Below, in pieces: positions 17,882 through 27,055 of a stretch of DNA of 64,000 nucleotides. A model generated the notes under the pieces. The model did not search any database. It was not told where the DNA came from and saw nothing but the letters and a program-made list of their open reading frames with translations. The translations under genes were made by a program, and so were the position numbers. Every line of letters starts with the position of its first letter. Positions within the stretch are counted from its first letter, which is position 1. This DNA comes from Victivallis sp. Marseille-Q1083 (GTDB lineage Bacteria; Verrucomicrobiota; Lentisphaeria; Victivallales; Victivallaceae), in NCBI RefSeq assembly GCF_903645315.1, contig NZ_CAHJXL010000001.1, forward strand, positions 2,821,501 through 2,885,500. The letters are read 5' to 3'.

Positions 17882-19226
17882 GCGCCGGCGGCATTGGGCC
17901 TGTCCGGAGTCGCCGGTGACGGCCGGCGCCCGGCGGATTGTCGACGTTCTGCGCCGGCAGGGGTTTGCGGCGATGTGGGTCGGCGGGGCGGTCCGGGACG
18001 GTTTGCTCGGGCGGCCGCCGCACGATATCGATCTGGTGACCTCCGCCCGGCCGGCAGAAATTTTGCAGTTGTTTCCGGATGCCCGGCAGGTCGGCGTCAG
18101 TTTCGGCGTGCTGCTGGTGGCGCAGGACGGTATCGTCTATGAAGTGGCTTCCGGCCGGGAGGAACGCGCTTACCTGGACGGGCGCCATCCGTCGGAGGTC
18201 AAATATACCGCCGATCTGGCGCGGGATGTCCGGCGGCGTGATTTTACGGTCAACGCGCTGCTCTACGATCCGCTGACCGGGACGGTGATCGACTATGTCG
18301 GCGGATTGGACGATCTCGACCGGGGGGTGGTGCGGACGGTCGGTCCGGCCCGGCAGCGGTTCCGCGAAGATTATCTGCGGCTGCTGCGGCTGGTGCGGTT
18401 CGCCGCCCGGCTGGGATTTGCGATCGATCCGGCTGCGCGCGCGGCGGCGGCGGAGCTGGCCGAATTGGCCGGCCGGTTGGCGGCCGAACGGGTCCGGCAG
18501 GAATTGGAGGCGATTCTGACCGGGCCGCGCCCGGACTGGGCGTTGGGCTGTCTGGAGGAGATCGGTTTGCTGCGTGCGGTGCTGCCGGAGGTGGCGGCCT
18601 TGCGCGGCATTCCGCAGAATCCGTTGTTTCACCCGGAGGGCGATGTCTGGGCGCATACGCTGCTGATGCTGCATCACCTGGTGCGCCCGGCTCCGGCGCT
18701 GGCCTGGAGCGTGCTGCTCCACGACGTCGGCAAGGCGCCGTCGCTGCATTTCGACGAGGCGGGGGAGCCGCATTTTTACGGCCATGAAAGCCTCGGGGCG
18801 GCGATGGTGCCGGAAATTGCCGCCCGCCTGCGTTTTTCCCGGGCGCTGACCGAACAGGTCGCCGCTGCAGTGCGGACGCACATGCGTTATGCGGCGGTTC
18901 GGGAGATGCGGCCGGCGAAACTGGCCCGGCTGCTGGCCGATCCGGATTTCCCGCTGCAACTGGAATTGCACCGGCTCGACTGCCTGAGCAGCCACCGCCT
19001 GATGGAGGGGTTCGTCTTTCTGCTGGACGCGTTGAGCGAACAGCCGGAACGGCGGGAATTGCCGGCGCCGCTGCTGACCGGCCGGGATCTGATCGCCGCC
19101 GGTTTCCGGCCGGGAAAGGCGTTCAAAATCATGCTGGACGCCGTGCGGGAAGCACAGTTGGCCGGTGAGTTGGCCGACCGGCGTCGGGCGCTGGAATTTA
19201 TCCGGAAAAACTTTGTGGAAAACTGA
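17874..19226 (+). CDS. cca: CCA tRNA nucleotidyltransferase / poly(A) polymerase family
   Basis: Nucleotidyltransferase superfamily class II enzyme that adds or repairs the 3' CCA of tRNAs, 450 residues. The catalytic head has WVGGAVRDGLLGRPPHDIDLV near residue 35, with the metal-binding Asp pair in HDIDL, followed by RRDFTVNALLYD. The RNA-binding part is followed by a HD domain (VLLHDVGKAP near residue 285), which in related enzymes gives phosphatase or phosphodiesterase activity. The ATG at 17874 is chosen because GGAGG precedes it, and it overlaps the phosphatase gene by eight bases. tRNA-Ser in this window already encodes CCA, so a repair role is likely. A poly(A) polymerase role cannot be excluded by sequence alone. 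Confidence 0.9.
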   Translation: MSERRRHWACPESPVTAGARRIVDVLRRQGFAAMWVGGAVRDGLLGRPPHDIDLVTSARPAEILQLFPDARQVGVSFGVLLVAQDGIVYEVASGREERAYLDGRHPSEVKYTADLARDVRRRDFTVNALLYDPLTGTVIDYVGGLDDLDRGVVRTVGPARQRFREDYLRLLRLVRFAARLGFAIDPAARAAAAELAELAGRLAAERVRQELEAILTGPRPDWALGCLEEIGLLRAVLPEVAALRGIPQNPLFHPEGDVWAHTLLMLHHLVRPAPALAWSVLLHDVGKAPSLHFDEAGEPHFYGHESLGAAMVPEIAARLRFSRALTEQVAAAVRTHMRYAAVREMRPAKLARLLADPDFPLQLELHRLDCLSSHRLMEGFVFLLDALSEQPERRELPAPLLTGRDLIAAGFRPGKAFKIMLDAVREAQLAGELADRRRALEFIRKNFVEN

Positions 19227-19234
19227 AAAAAGTC

Positions 19235-19263
19235 TTGCGAAAATTGACGGTGCGGCATATATT
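19235..19263 (+). promoter_or_regulatory. promoter of the PaaK-like gene
   Basis: TTGCGA (19235-19240), 17-bp spacer, TATATT (19258-19263), with a predicted start near 19270 and the ATG at 19324. The spacing and the TATATT box repeat those of the HPr and tRNA promoters. Confidence 0.6.
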
Positions 19264-19323
19264 ACTTTTTCCTGATGATCTTGTCAGATTATAAGTTTTC
19301 ATCATATACAGCGAAAGACAGTT

Positions 19324-20646
19324 ATGAATAACAGAGCCTTGTATCAGAATGACAGCGCCAGCGCAGCGGATTATGTGCAGCCGGAGTATTTGAAAGATTT
19401 GCAGTTGATCCGGCTTCAGAAGGAAGTGAAGCTGGCTTTTGAGAACGTCGAACTGTTTCGCGGCCGGATGGAAGAGCGCGGCCTGACGCCGGAGGATGTC
19501 AAGACGTTGGCTGACATCCGGAAATTGCCGTTCACGACCAAGAGCGATCTGCGCGACACCTATCCGTTCGGCCTGCTGGCCAGTCCGATGGAGAAGGTGG
19601 TTCGGCTGCACGCTTCCAGCGGTACGACCGGCAAACAGATCGTCGTCGCCTATACGCAGGAGGATATCAAGGTCTGGGCGGAAGTGGTCCGGCGGGCTCT
19701 GGCCTGTTGCGGCTTGTATAAAAACGATATCATTCAGGTGTCCTACGGCTATGGTCTTTTTACCGGCGGGCTCGGCGCCCATTACGGCGTCGAGGCGCTC
19801 GGCGCGACCGTGGTGCCGACTTCCGGCGGCAACACGCAGCGGCAGATTACCGTCATGCAGGATTTCGGGGTGACGGCGATCTGCTGCACGCCGAGTTATT
19901 TCAATTTCATCATCGAAAAGGCGCAGGAGCAGGGCATTGATTTGCGCAAGCTGCCGATTCGGGTCGGCGTCTTCGGCGCCGAGCCGTGGACCGACCAGAT
20001 GCGCCGGCGCATCGAGGAGGCCAGCGGCATCAAGGCCTTCGATATCTACGGCCTGTCCGAAATCATCGGACCGGGGGTGGCGATCGAATGCGAGGAGCAG
20101 AACGGGCTGCATATCTTCGAAGATCATTTCTATCCGGAAATCATCGACCCGGACAGCGGCGAGGTGTTGCCGGACGGCGAACTCGGCGAACTGGTGCTGA
20201 CCACCCTGACCAAACAGGCGATGCCGATGATCCGTTACCGGACGCGCGATCTGACCCGCATCATCGCCGAACCGTGCGCCTGCGGCCGGACGATCCGGCG
20301 GATCGCCCGGATTTCCTCGCGCAGCGACGATATGTTCATCATCCGCGGCGTCAACGTCTTCCCGTCTCAGATCGAAGCGGCGCTGCTGTCGGTTGAGGGA
20401 ACTTCGCCGCACTACAACATCGTGCTGTATACCGAAAACGGCATGGACAACATCGAAGTGGATGTCGAAGTGACCGAAGGGCTGTTCTCCGACCGGGTGC
20501 GCGAGATGGAGACGCTTCATCAGAAGATCAACCGGGCAATTGAGAGCACCATCGGTTTGCGGGTGCGGGTGAAGCTGGTGGCGCCGCAGACGATTCAGCG
20601 TTCGGAAGGCAAGGCCCGCCGGGTGATCGATCATCGCAACAAATAA
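19324..20646 (+). CDS. paaK: phenylacetate-CoA ligase family protein
   Basis: Adenylate-forming enzyme of the PaaK family that activates an aryl acid (phenylacetate or indole-3-acetate) with ATP and CoA. The 440-residue protein has the ATP-binding loop [15 protein letters not shown] near residue 98, [14 protein letters not shown] near residue 243, an RYRTRDLT motif and an [20 protein letters not shown] hinge with a PaaK C-terminal domain. A cysteine pair ([12 protein letters not shown]) matches the family. A promoter with TATATT precedes it, and the TolB-like gene follows after 49 bp. No other phenylacetate genes are present, so a role in recycling fermentation-derived aryl acids is the simplest reading. 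True substrate is unknown. Confidence 0.92.
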   Translation: MNNRALYQNDSASAADYVQPEYLKDLQLIRLQKEVKLAFENVELFRGRMEERGLTPEDVKTLADIRKLPFTTKSDLRDTYPFGLLASPMEKVVRLHASSGTTGKQIVVAYTQEDIKVWAEVVRRALACCGLYKNDIIQVSYGYGLFTGGLGAHYGVEALGATVVPTSGGNTQRQITVMQDFGVTAICCTPSYFNFIIEKAQEQGIDLRKLPIRVGVFGAEPWTDQMRRRIEEASGIKAFDIYGLSEIIGPGVAIECEEQNGLHIFEDHFYPEIIDPDSGEVLPDGELGELVLTTLTKQAMPMIRYRTRDLTRIIAEPCACGRTIRRIARISSRSDDMFIIRGVNVFPSQIEAALLSVEGTSPHYNIVLYTENGMDNIEVDVEVTEGLFSDRVREMETLHQKINRAIESTIGLRVRVKLVAPQTIQRSEGKARRVIDHRNK

Positions 20647-20695
20647 TTGCGGTTGACGCCGCTTGAAACATTTTTTTTCGAGGAGCAAAAGGACA

Positions 20696-21925
20696 ATGAG
20701 AAAATTCTGGCTTACGGCAGTCGCGTTGTTGGCAATCGGCTCGGTGTGTGTGGCGGCAGGGCCGCAGGTGATCAGGGACAGCATTACCAAGAGTGCGCAG
20801 TTCGGCCTGAACAATCCTTCGCTGGTCTACGACGGCGTCGCCGGCAATGAAGCGTTGTCGGCGGCCATCGGTTCGTTCATCAACGCCTGCGGCTGGTTCG
20901 AGGTGCGGAAACCCGGCGGCGCCGAGCCGGATTATGTTTTGAAAGGGACGGTGAGCGGCAGCCGCTATTCGCTGGTGGTGCTGCAGGGCGGCGCGACGCT
21001 GTTTCAGGGGTCGTTCGACTTCAAGCCCGGCATGGAGCGGGAGAGCGCCAAACTGGCGGTCGACGCCGTGTTGCGGCAGATTTTCAAGATGCACAAGTTG
21101 AAGGGAATCTGCAATACCAAGATCGTTTTTTGCGCCGAAGTGACCAAGGGCGTCCGCAACCTTTATCTCTGCGATATCGACGGCAAAAATGTGACGCAGT
21201 TGACCAATTACCGCAGTCTGTGCGTCGAGCCGGGCTGGTTTCCGGACGGCAGATCGGTGGCCTACACCAAATACAATAAATCGACGACCGATATTCTGGA
21301 AACGCGCATCGATTCGCGGCAGACCCGCCGCCTGGCTTCGTATCAGGGCTTGAATGTCGGAGCGGCGATCCATCCGCGCGGCAATTTCCTGGCGTTGATC
21401 CTGAGCCTCGACAATCAGGTGGAGCTCTATGTCAAAGCGCTGAACAGCCCGGACAAAATCCGTCTGACCAACAGCAAGGCGGTGGAGGCGGCGCCGTGCT
21501 GGAGCCCGGACGGCAACAATATCTGCTATGTGACCGATGAGAACAGCCGGGTGCCGCGGCTGGCGATCATCAATGTAAAGGACAAGAAACCGCAATTGAC
21601 TTCGACGATGACGGTCGAGGCGTCGACGCCGGACTGGTCGGATGACAACAAAATCGTCTATGCCGCCAAGATGGGCGGACACTACGGTCTGGCGGTGCTC
21701 GATTTGAAGGATGCCAACAGCAAGATGACCGGTTCGGTGGTCAACCTCGCCGGCGACTGGGAATCGCCGAGCTGGGCGCCGGACAACCGGCATGTCGTCT
21801 GCGTCCGGTCGTACAACGGCAAATCCGCCCTCTATGTCGTCGACACTTTTACCAAGAAGGCCCGGCAGTTGTTGACCTACAACGGCAATATCTATATGCC
21901 GGCGTGGTCGCCGCTGCAGCAGTAA
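20696..21925 (+). CDS. TolB-like periplasmic beta-propeller protein
   Basis: Periplasmic protein of 409 residues with a cleavable signal peptide (MRKFWLTAVALLAIGSVCVA, cut near AA-G). An amino-terminal domain (about 30-140) is followed by WD40-like TolB repeats: EPGWFPDGRSVAYT, APCWSPDGNNICYV, TPDWSDDNKIVYA, SPSWAPDNRHVVCV and PAWSPLQQ. TolB is the soluble component of the Tol-Pal envelope machine, and the domain order matches it. Neither tol nor pal neighbours are present, so the name TolB is not assigned outright. The ATG at 20696 has GAGGAG ten bases upstream and AAGGA closer, and the signal peptide supports it. The gap to folC is 15-21 bp. Confidence 0.88.
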   Translation: MRKFWLTAVALLAIGSVCVAAGPQVIRDSITKSAQFGLNNPSLVYDGVAGNEALSAAIGSFINACGWFEVRKPGGAEPDYVLKGTVSGSRYSLVVLQGGATLFQGSFDFKPGMERESAKLAVDAVLRQIFKMHKLKGICNTKIVFCAEVTKGVRNLYLCDIDGKNVTQLTNYRSLCVEPGWFPDGRSVAYTKYNKSTTDILETRIDSRQTRRLASYQGLNVGAAIHPRGNFLALILSLDNQVELYVKALNSPDKIRLTNSKAVEAAPCWSPDGNNICYVTDENSRVPRLAIINVKDKKPQLTSTMTVEASTPDWSDDNKIVYAAKMGGHYGLAVLDLKDANSKMTGSVVNLAGDWESPSWAPDNRHVVCVRSYNGKSALYVVDTFTKKARQLLTYNGNIYMPAWSPLQQ

Positions 21926-21940
21926 TTCGGGAGTGAATGA

Positions 21941-23236
21941 TTGAAAATGAGTTTTGATGCAGCGGTCGCCTATCTCGGCGAGCTGCAGAAATTCGGGATT
22001 AAGCTCGGTCTGGAACAGATCGGAGCGTTGTTGACGCGCTGCGGCAATCCGCAGCGCGCTTTGCGTTTTCTGCATCTGGCCGGCAGCAACGGCAAAGGTT
22101 CCTGCGGGGCGATGCTGCACAGCATGCTGCATGCGGCCGGGTTTCGCACCGGTTTTTACTCTTCGCCGCATCTGGTCAGCGTCACCGAACGGATCCGGAT
22201 CGACGGCCGGGCGGTCAGCGAGGCGTATTTCGCCGAATTGGCGGGACGCCTGCAGCCGGCGGCGGAGGCGATGCGCCGGGAGGGCCGGGCGGTCACCTAT
22301 TTTGAATTTACCACTGCGATGGCGATGCTGGCGTTTGCGGAGGCCGGCGTCGATTTCGTCATCTGGGAAACTGGAATGGGAGGACGGTTCGATGCGACCA
22401 ACATTGTCGATCCGGTCGTATCGATCATCACCAATATCGCGTTCGACCATCAGAAATATCTCGGCGACACGCTGGCGAAAATCGCCTTCGAGAAAGCCGG
22501 CATCATCAAGCCGGGCCGTCCGGTTTTCGTCGGGGAGTTGCCGGAGGAGGCGCTCGCGGTGATTCGGGGCCGGTCGGAAGAGTGCGGCGCCGTTCTGACC
22601 GCGCCGGCCGGCCGGGTCGGGAGACTTCGGATCGGCCGTAATGCAGGTGGAAGGCTGACGCAGCAGTTCGAATATGACAGGCACGCGATCGAGCTTAGTT
22701 TGATCGGCCCGATGCAGCGGCGGAATTTCCGGACGGTTTACGAAGTGATGAAATATCTGGCCCGGACCTTCGGATTTCCGCTGGAGCGGGCGCTGGCCGG
22801 GCTGAAGCGAACAAATTGGCCGGCCCGCTGTCAGGAGATAACGCCGGCGCTGTTGGTGGACGGCGGTCACAATCCGGACGGGTTGGCGGCGCTGCGCCAG
22901 ACGCTGGAAGAGGTGTTTCCCGGCGAAAAATTGGTGTTTATTTTCGGCGCGTTTGCCGACAAGGACGTTCCGGCGGAGCTGCAGATTATCGCCCCGCTGG
23001 CCGCTGAAATGATTTTCGTGCCGATTCAATGCGGGTTCCGGCCGAGCCGCGACCCGCAGGAGTTGGCGGCGTTTGTCCGTTCATTCGGCGATTGTCGGGT
23101 GCGGACGGCGGCGAATTTGGCGGCGGCGCTGCAAATGAGTGAAAATAGCGGTCGCCGGGTGGTGGCCGGGTCGTTGTATCTGGCCGGCGAATTGCTGGCG
23201 GCGCTGGTGAAACAGTCGGAAGTGTTGGATTTGTAA
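21941..23236 (+). CDS. folC: folylpolyglutamate synthase / dihydrofolate synthase
   Basis: Cytoplasmic Mur-ligase-family enzyme that adds glutamate to (dihydro)folate using ATP. Seen in the sequence: P-loop AGSNGKGSCGAML near residue 48, the folate-loop SSPHLVSVTERIRI, EFTTAMAMLAFAEAGVDFVIWETGMGGRFDATN with the metal-binding glutamate, and VDGGHNPDGLAALR in the C-terminal domain. Length about 431, usual for FolC. GGGAG lies seven bases before TTG 21941 and thirteen before ATG 21947; the ATG would remove only two residues, so the exact start is uncertain. It ends 46 bp before the lon ATG and lies in the same direction, so TolB-like, folC and lon may be cotranscribed. Confidence 0.93.
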   Translation: MKMSFDAAVAYLGELQKFGIKLGLEQIGALLTRCGNPQRALRFLHLAGSNGKGSCGAMLHSMLHAAGFRTGFYSSPHLVSVTERIRIDGRAVSEAYFAELAGRLQPAAEAMRREGRAVTYFEFTTAMAMLAFAEAGVDFVIWETGMGGRFDATNIVDPVVSIITNIAFDHQKYLGDTLAKIAFEKAGIIKPGRPVFVGELPEEALAVIRGRSEECGAVLTAPAGRVGRLRIGRNAGGRLTQQFEYDRHAIELSLIGPMQRRNFRTVYEVMKYLARTFGFPLERALAGLKRTNWPARCQEITPALLVDGGHNPDGLAALRQTLEEVFPGEKLVFIFGAFADKDVPAELQIIAPLAAEMIFVPIQCGFRPSRDPQELAAFVRSFGDCRVRTAANLAAALQMSENSGRRVVAGSLYLAGELLAALVKQSEVLDL

Positions 23237-23282
23237 TATGAGACCCGCCGGGCGGAAGCGCGGCGGAGCCAATGGAGGCTTT

Positions 23283-25724
23283 ATGGCGGAAAAAACCGGA
23301 AATATCACGGTTCGAACAGAAAAACTCATGCTGCCGGAACTGCGTTCGTTGAACGACAACGGCGTGCCGTTGCTGACGGTCAGGCGGCTGGTGATTTTCC
23401 CGCATGTGCTGGTGCCGTTGATGCTGGATGCCGAGGCGGATATCCAGGTGGTGAAGCGGGCGATGGAACACGACCGGGTGCTCGGCGTGTTCATCGAAGT
23501 GCCGGACGAAATGCCGGCCGGGGAGGACAAAGACTCTTTTCGGACGGTGAAGCATGAGGATCAGGAGCTGGCGGCGGTCGGCATCATGGCCCGGGTCGTC
23601 AAATTCCTGACCTTTCCGGACGGTTCGGTGCGGCTGCTGCTGCGCGGCCTGAAGCGGATCACGCTCAACGGGGTGATGAAAAATTTGAATGGCATTCCCT
23701 ATGCGCTGTATGACGCGTTCGAGGAGCCGGAGGACAAATCGCTGGAGAGTTCGGCGATGATGCGCAACGCGATCGGCAAATTTCAGGAAATTGCCGGGAT
23801 TCTGCCGAATTTTCCGGACGAGTTGAAGCTGGCGATCCTCAATATGACTGAACCGGGGCGGGTCGTCGATTTGATGGCCGATGCGCTGAACTTGAGTTTC
23901 AGTGAAAAACTGAAAATCCTGACATTGCCGACGGTGAAGAAGCGGCTGCAGTTGATGCTGGTTTTTCTGAATCGCGAGTCGGAAGTGTTGCAGTTGAGCG
24001 CCAAAATCCAGTCGCAGGTGCATATGGCGATGAGCCAGTCGCAGAAGGAGTTCTATCTGCGGGAGCAGTTGCGGGCGATTCAGGAGGAGCTCGGCGAGGA
24101 CAACCGCAATCCCGATCTGGTCGAATTCGAGCGGCGGCTGGCCGAGGGCGGTTATCCGGAGGCGGTCGAGGCGGCGGCCCGCAAGGAGATGTCGCGCCTG
24201 GAATTGATTCCGCAGGCTTCCCCTGAATACCATGTCGCCTATAATTACGTCGACTGGCTGTTGGCGGTGCCGTGGACGCAGTGTTCGGACGACTGCCTGG
24301 ATGTCGGACGGGCGGCCAGGGTGCTGAACGAGGATCATTACGGCCTGGAGGATGTCAAGGAGCGGATTCTGGAATTTCTGTCGGTGCTGCAACTGCGCAA
24401 AGACCGCAAGTCGCCGATCCTCTGCCTGGTCGGTCCGCCCGGTGTCGGCAAGACTTCGCTCGGCCAGTCGATCGCCCGGGCGATGAACCGCAAATTCATC
24501 CGGGTGGCGTTGGGCGGCGTGCGCGACGAAGCGGAAATACGCGGCCACCGCCGCACCTATATCGGCGCCATGCCGGGGCGGATCATTCAGAATATGAAGA
24601 AAGTCGGCGTGGCCAACCCGGTGTTCATGCTCGATGAAATCGACAAGCTGGGTAACGACCATCGCGGCGATCCGGCCTCGGCGTTGCTGGAGGTGCTCGA
24701 TCCGGAACAGAATAAGGCATTCAACGACCATTACATCGAGTTGGATTACGATTTGAGCCGGGTGTTCTTCATCGCCACCGCCAACGTGCTGGAAGCGATT
24801 CCGGCGCCGCTGCTCGACCGCATGGAAGTGATCCGGCTGCCGGGTTACACTTCGTTCGAGAAAAAGCAGATCGCCAAGCGCTATCTGGTGCCGAAGCAGT
24901 TCAAGGAAAACGGGCTGCAGGGCATCAAAATCAATTTTTCGATGGCGGCGATCGATGAGATCATCGATTTTTACACCCGCGAAGCCGGGGTGCGGCAACT
25001 GGACCGCACCATTGCCGCCGTCTGCCGCAAGCTGGCGCGGCAGGTGGTCGAGCAGAAACTGGACCGGACCGGACGGACGACGGTGACGCCGGAGATGGTG
25101 CGGGAACTGTTGGGGCCGCGGAAGCTTTTGCAGGACGAGGCGGACCGCCGGCCGGAAATCGGCAGCGCGGTCGGCATGGCCTGGACCAGTTGCGGCGGTA
25201 CCGTCTTGACGGTGGAAGCGGCGATGATGCCGGGAAAAGGGTTGTTGAAGCTGACCGGCTCGCTCGGCAATGTGATGAAGGAGAGCGCCGAAGCGGCGTT
25301 CAGCTATCTGCGCGGCCACGCGGCCCGGTTCAACTTGAAACCGGAAGTGTTCGAAAAGAACGATTTTCATATTCATGTGCCGGACGGGGCGACGCCGAAA
25401 GACGGTCCGTCGGCCGGAGTGACGCTGTTTTCGGCGCTGTTGTCGCTGTTGACCCGCAAACGGGTGGCGCCGTCGCTGGCGATGACCGGCGAAATCAATC
25501 TGCGCGGCCGGGTGACGGCGGTCGGCGGCATCAAGGAGAAAGTGATCGCCGCGTTGCGCGCCGGCGTCAGGACGATCATGCTGCCGGAGGAAAATGGCAA
25601 GGATCTCGAAGAGATTCCGGAAGAGCTGCGCCGGAAATTGACCTTCCGGCTGGTGAAAAATGTGGACGAGGCGGTGGCGGTGGTATTCCCGTCGCTGGCG
25701 GCCGGCAAAAAGGAGATGGTATGA
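23283..25724 (+). CDS. lon: ATP-dependent protease Lon
   Basis: Cytoplasmic AAA+ serine protease that degrades misfolded and regulatory proteins, 813 residues. It has the LAN substrate domain (about 25-230), a coiled coil, and the AAA+ module with Walker A GPPGVGKT (384-391) and Walker B VFMLDEIDKL. The protease domain has catalytic Ser710 (DGPSAG) and Lys751 (GGIKEK). The ATG at 23283 has GGAGG six bases upstream. The end of the gene is altered: an IS110 element begins inside its last codons, so the protein ends KKEMV. Removal of the element would restore an end of KKEK with the stop one base before the next gene. The change is small and unlikely to affect function. Confidence 0.97.
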   Translation: MAEKTGNITVRTEKLMLPELRSLNDNGVPLLTVRRLVIFPHVLVPLMLDAEADIQVVKRAMEHDRVLGVFIEVPDEMPAGEDKDSFRTVKHEDQELAAVGIMARVVKFLTFPDGSVRLLLRGLKRITLNGVMKNLNGIPYALYDAFEEPEDKSLESSAMMRNAIGKFQEIAGILPNFPDELKLAILNMTEPGRVVDLMADALNLSFSEKLKILTLPTVKKRLQLMLVFLNRESEVLQLSAKIQSQVHMAMSQSQKEFYLREQLRAIQEELGEDNRNPDLVEFERRLAEGGYPEAVEAAARKEMSRLELIPQASPEYHVAYNYVDWLLAVPWTQCSDDCLDVGRAARVLNEDHYGLEDVKERILEFLSVLQLRKDRKSPILCLVGPPGVGKTSLGQSIARAMNRKFIRVALGGVRDEAEIRGHRRTYIGAMPGRIIQNMKKVGVANPVFMLDEIDKLGNDHRGDPASALLEVLDPEQNKAFNDHYIELDYDLSRVFFIATANVLEAIPAPLLDRMEVIRLPGYTSFEKKQIAKRYLVPKQFKENGLQGIKINFSMAAIDEIIDFYTREAGVRQLDRTIAAVCRKLARQVVEQKLDRTGRTTVTPEMVRELLGPRKLLQDEADRRPEIGSAVGMAWTSCGGTVLTVEAAMMPGKGLLKLTGSLGNVMKESAEAAFSYLRGHAARFNLKPEVFEKNDFHIHVPDGATPKDGPSAGVTLFSALLSLLTRKRVAPSLAMTGEINLRGRVTAVGGIKEKVIAALRAGVRTIMLPEENGKDLEEIPEELRRKLTFRLVKNVDEAVAVVFPSLAAGKKEMV

Positions 25725-25730
25725 TAAATA

Positions 25731-25980
25731 ACTGACGTTCGCGGAATCAGCTTTCTGCGTGTAATTTATGGCGATTAACTTACACGTTTGGAAGCGGACA
25801 GGTTGCAGACTGAATGTTTCAATGAGGCGCATCAGAAACGATGACGACCCCGGAAAGGAGATTAGTCAGATCTGTAAACCAGAGCGCCACCGTAGAGAGC
25901 GACTGATTAATCGACTACTCTGTATGGGAGGATGGTGAGGCCGTGACAGCAGTTCCGCTTCGATTCGTGAAAAACGAATG
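25731..25980 (+). ncRNA. putative bridge RNA of IS110 copy A
   Basis: In characterised IS110/IS621 elements the non-coding left end makes a structured RNA with a target-binding and a donor-binding loop. Here the left end can form a 5' hairpin (CGTGTAA 25758-25764 with TTACACG 25780-25786), a stem ATTAGTCAG/CTGATTAAT (25861-25869 with 25903-25911, one G-U) and a 3' hairpin ATTCGT/ACGAAT (25963-25968 with 25974-25979). AAAGGAGA (25854-25861) equals the left target sequence of both insertions. ATGGGAGGATGGT (25924-25936) equals the joined element ends (ATGGGAGATGGT) apart from one extra G. The right-hand guides were not found. Boundaries are approximate. Confidence 0.5.
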
Positions 25981-25990
25981 GAGGCAGAGA

Positions 25991-27010
25991 ATGATGACAA
26001 GTTTTGTTGGAGTGGATTTGCACCGGAACAATTTTACTTATTGCATCCGGGTAAATGGGGAAGAACGGAAAATCGGCAAGTGTGAGATTACCGAACTGAA
26101 GGGCTTTGCCGCAATGCTCGGTCCGAACACGGCGATGGCGGTGGAGGCGACCGGAAATACGTTCATGTTTTGCAGCTCGCTGAAAGCTCATGTCGGGCGA
26201 CTGGTGGTGGTGAATCCATCACAGTTCAAAGTCATCAGCATGTCCACCAAAAAGACGGACAAACATGACGCAAAAGTGTTGGCGGAGTTCCTGGAAAAGG
26301 ATATGCTTCCGGAGGTAAGAGTGAAAGACGATTTGCAGGCGAAAATTTCAAGTCTGACGCAGACCAGGGAAAAACTGGTTCAGTTGCGTACCGTATTGAA
26401 AAACAAAGTCAACAATCTGTTAGCAGCTAACTTCATCGTGCTGAAACGGGAAGAACTGTCCACGGAGAAAGGGCTTTTGAAAGCATTGAGTTATCACTTC
26501 GACCCGATCACCGACACGGAAATGCTGGTGGTTGTCGAACAGATTCGCAGTCTGAACAAAAGCATTGAAAAACTGGATAAGGCGATTGAGGATCACGGCA
26601 GCAAGATGGACGGCTTCGACAACCTGAAATCCATCAAGGGAATCGGCTCGAAAGGTGCGGCGATCCTGTTGGCAACCATCGGCAATATCGCTGATTTCCG
26701 ATCGGCAAAGCAGTTGGCCGCTTATATCGGAATCGTCCCCAGAGTGAGCAATTCAAATGACACGGTTTGCCACGGAAGAATCACGAAGAGCGGCAGCAAG
26801 ATCGCCAGAACCGCTTTGGTGCAATGCGCTTTGATCGCCAAACGCTACAGCCCGTATCTCAATGCCTTTCATGAATCGGTAAAAAGTCGGCGGGGAGGTG
26901 CGAAAGCCAATATCGCCTTGGCTCGCAAATTCCTCGATATCGTGTATAGAACATTAAAAAACAATTGGATGTTTGAGAATTTTACTCAATTCAAGCTCGT
27001 AAAAAATTGA
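25991..27010 (+). CDS. IS110-family transposase (recombinase), copy A
   Basis: Serine/DEDD recombinase of the IS110 family, 339 residues. The amino-terminal DEDD (RuvC-like) domain opens with MTSFVGVDLHRNNFTYCI, where the first Asp is in GVDLH. A conserved glutamate is in AMAVEATGN and the pair of acids in KTDKHDAKVLAEF. A coiled coil lies in the middle (about 120-215). The C-terminal Transposase_20 domain (NLKSIKGIGSKGAAILLATIG) includes the helix-hairpin-helix and the catalytic-serine region. GGAGG stands six bases before ATG 25991. The frame is open to 25943 through a GTG, but that part overlaps the putative guide RNA. The gene is intact, so the element is probably active. The other copy gives an identical protein. 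Confidence 0.95.
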   Translation: MMTSFVGVDLHRNNFTYCIRVNGEERKIGKCEITELKGFAAMLGPNTAMAVEATGNTFMFCSSLKAHVGRLVVVNPSQFKVISMSTKKTDKHDAKVLAEFLEKDMLPEVRVKDDLQAKISSLTQTREKLVQLRTVLKNKVNNLLAANFIVLKREELSTEKGLLKALSYHFDPITDTEMLVVVEQIRSLNKSIEKLDKAIEDHGSKMDGFDNLKSIKGIGSKGAAILLATIGNIADFRSAKQLAAYIGIVPRVSNSNDTVCHGRITKSGSKIARTALVQCALIAKRYSPYLNAFHESVKSRRGGAKANIALARKFLDIVYRTLKNNWMFENFTQFKLVKN

Positions 27011-27055
27011 GTTTTTCTCGACATCGAAGTGGAAATTTATCATGGGAGAAATGAC

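Larger units (their letters stand above)
25717..27049 (+). mobile_element. IS110-family insertion sequence, copy A
   Basis: A 1333-bp element, 1 SNP from the copy at 35287-36619 (T26308 versus C35878, silent). GGAGA stands on both sides (25712-25716 and 27045-27049). Which bases within it form the crossover core cannot be told from two copies, so the ends may shift by up to five bases. Nine-base subterminal inverted repeats are present: ATGATAAAT (25721-25729) and ATTTATCAT (27035-27043). The non-coding left end is long (about 274 bp) and the right end short (39 bp). Insertion was in the ribosome binding site of the gene at 27056, inside the last codons of lon. Confidence 0.93.

Noticed and set aside
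20528-25832. Very long minus-strand open frames opposite paaK, TolB-like, folC and lon genes
   Set aside because: Histidine-, arginine- and glutamine-rich translations without domains, mirroring well-identified genes on the plus strand.
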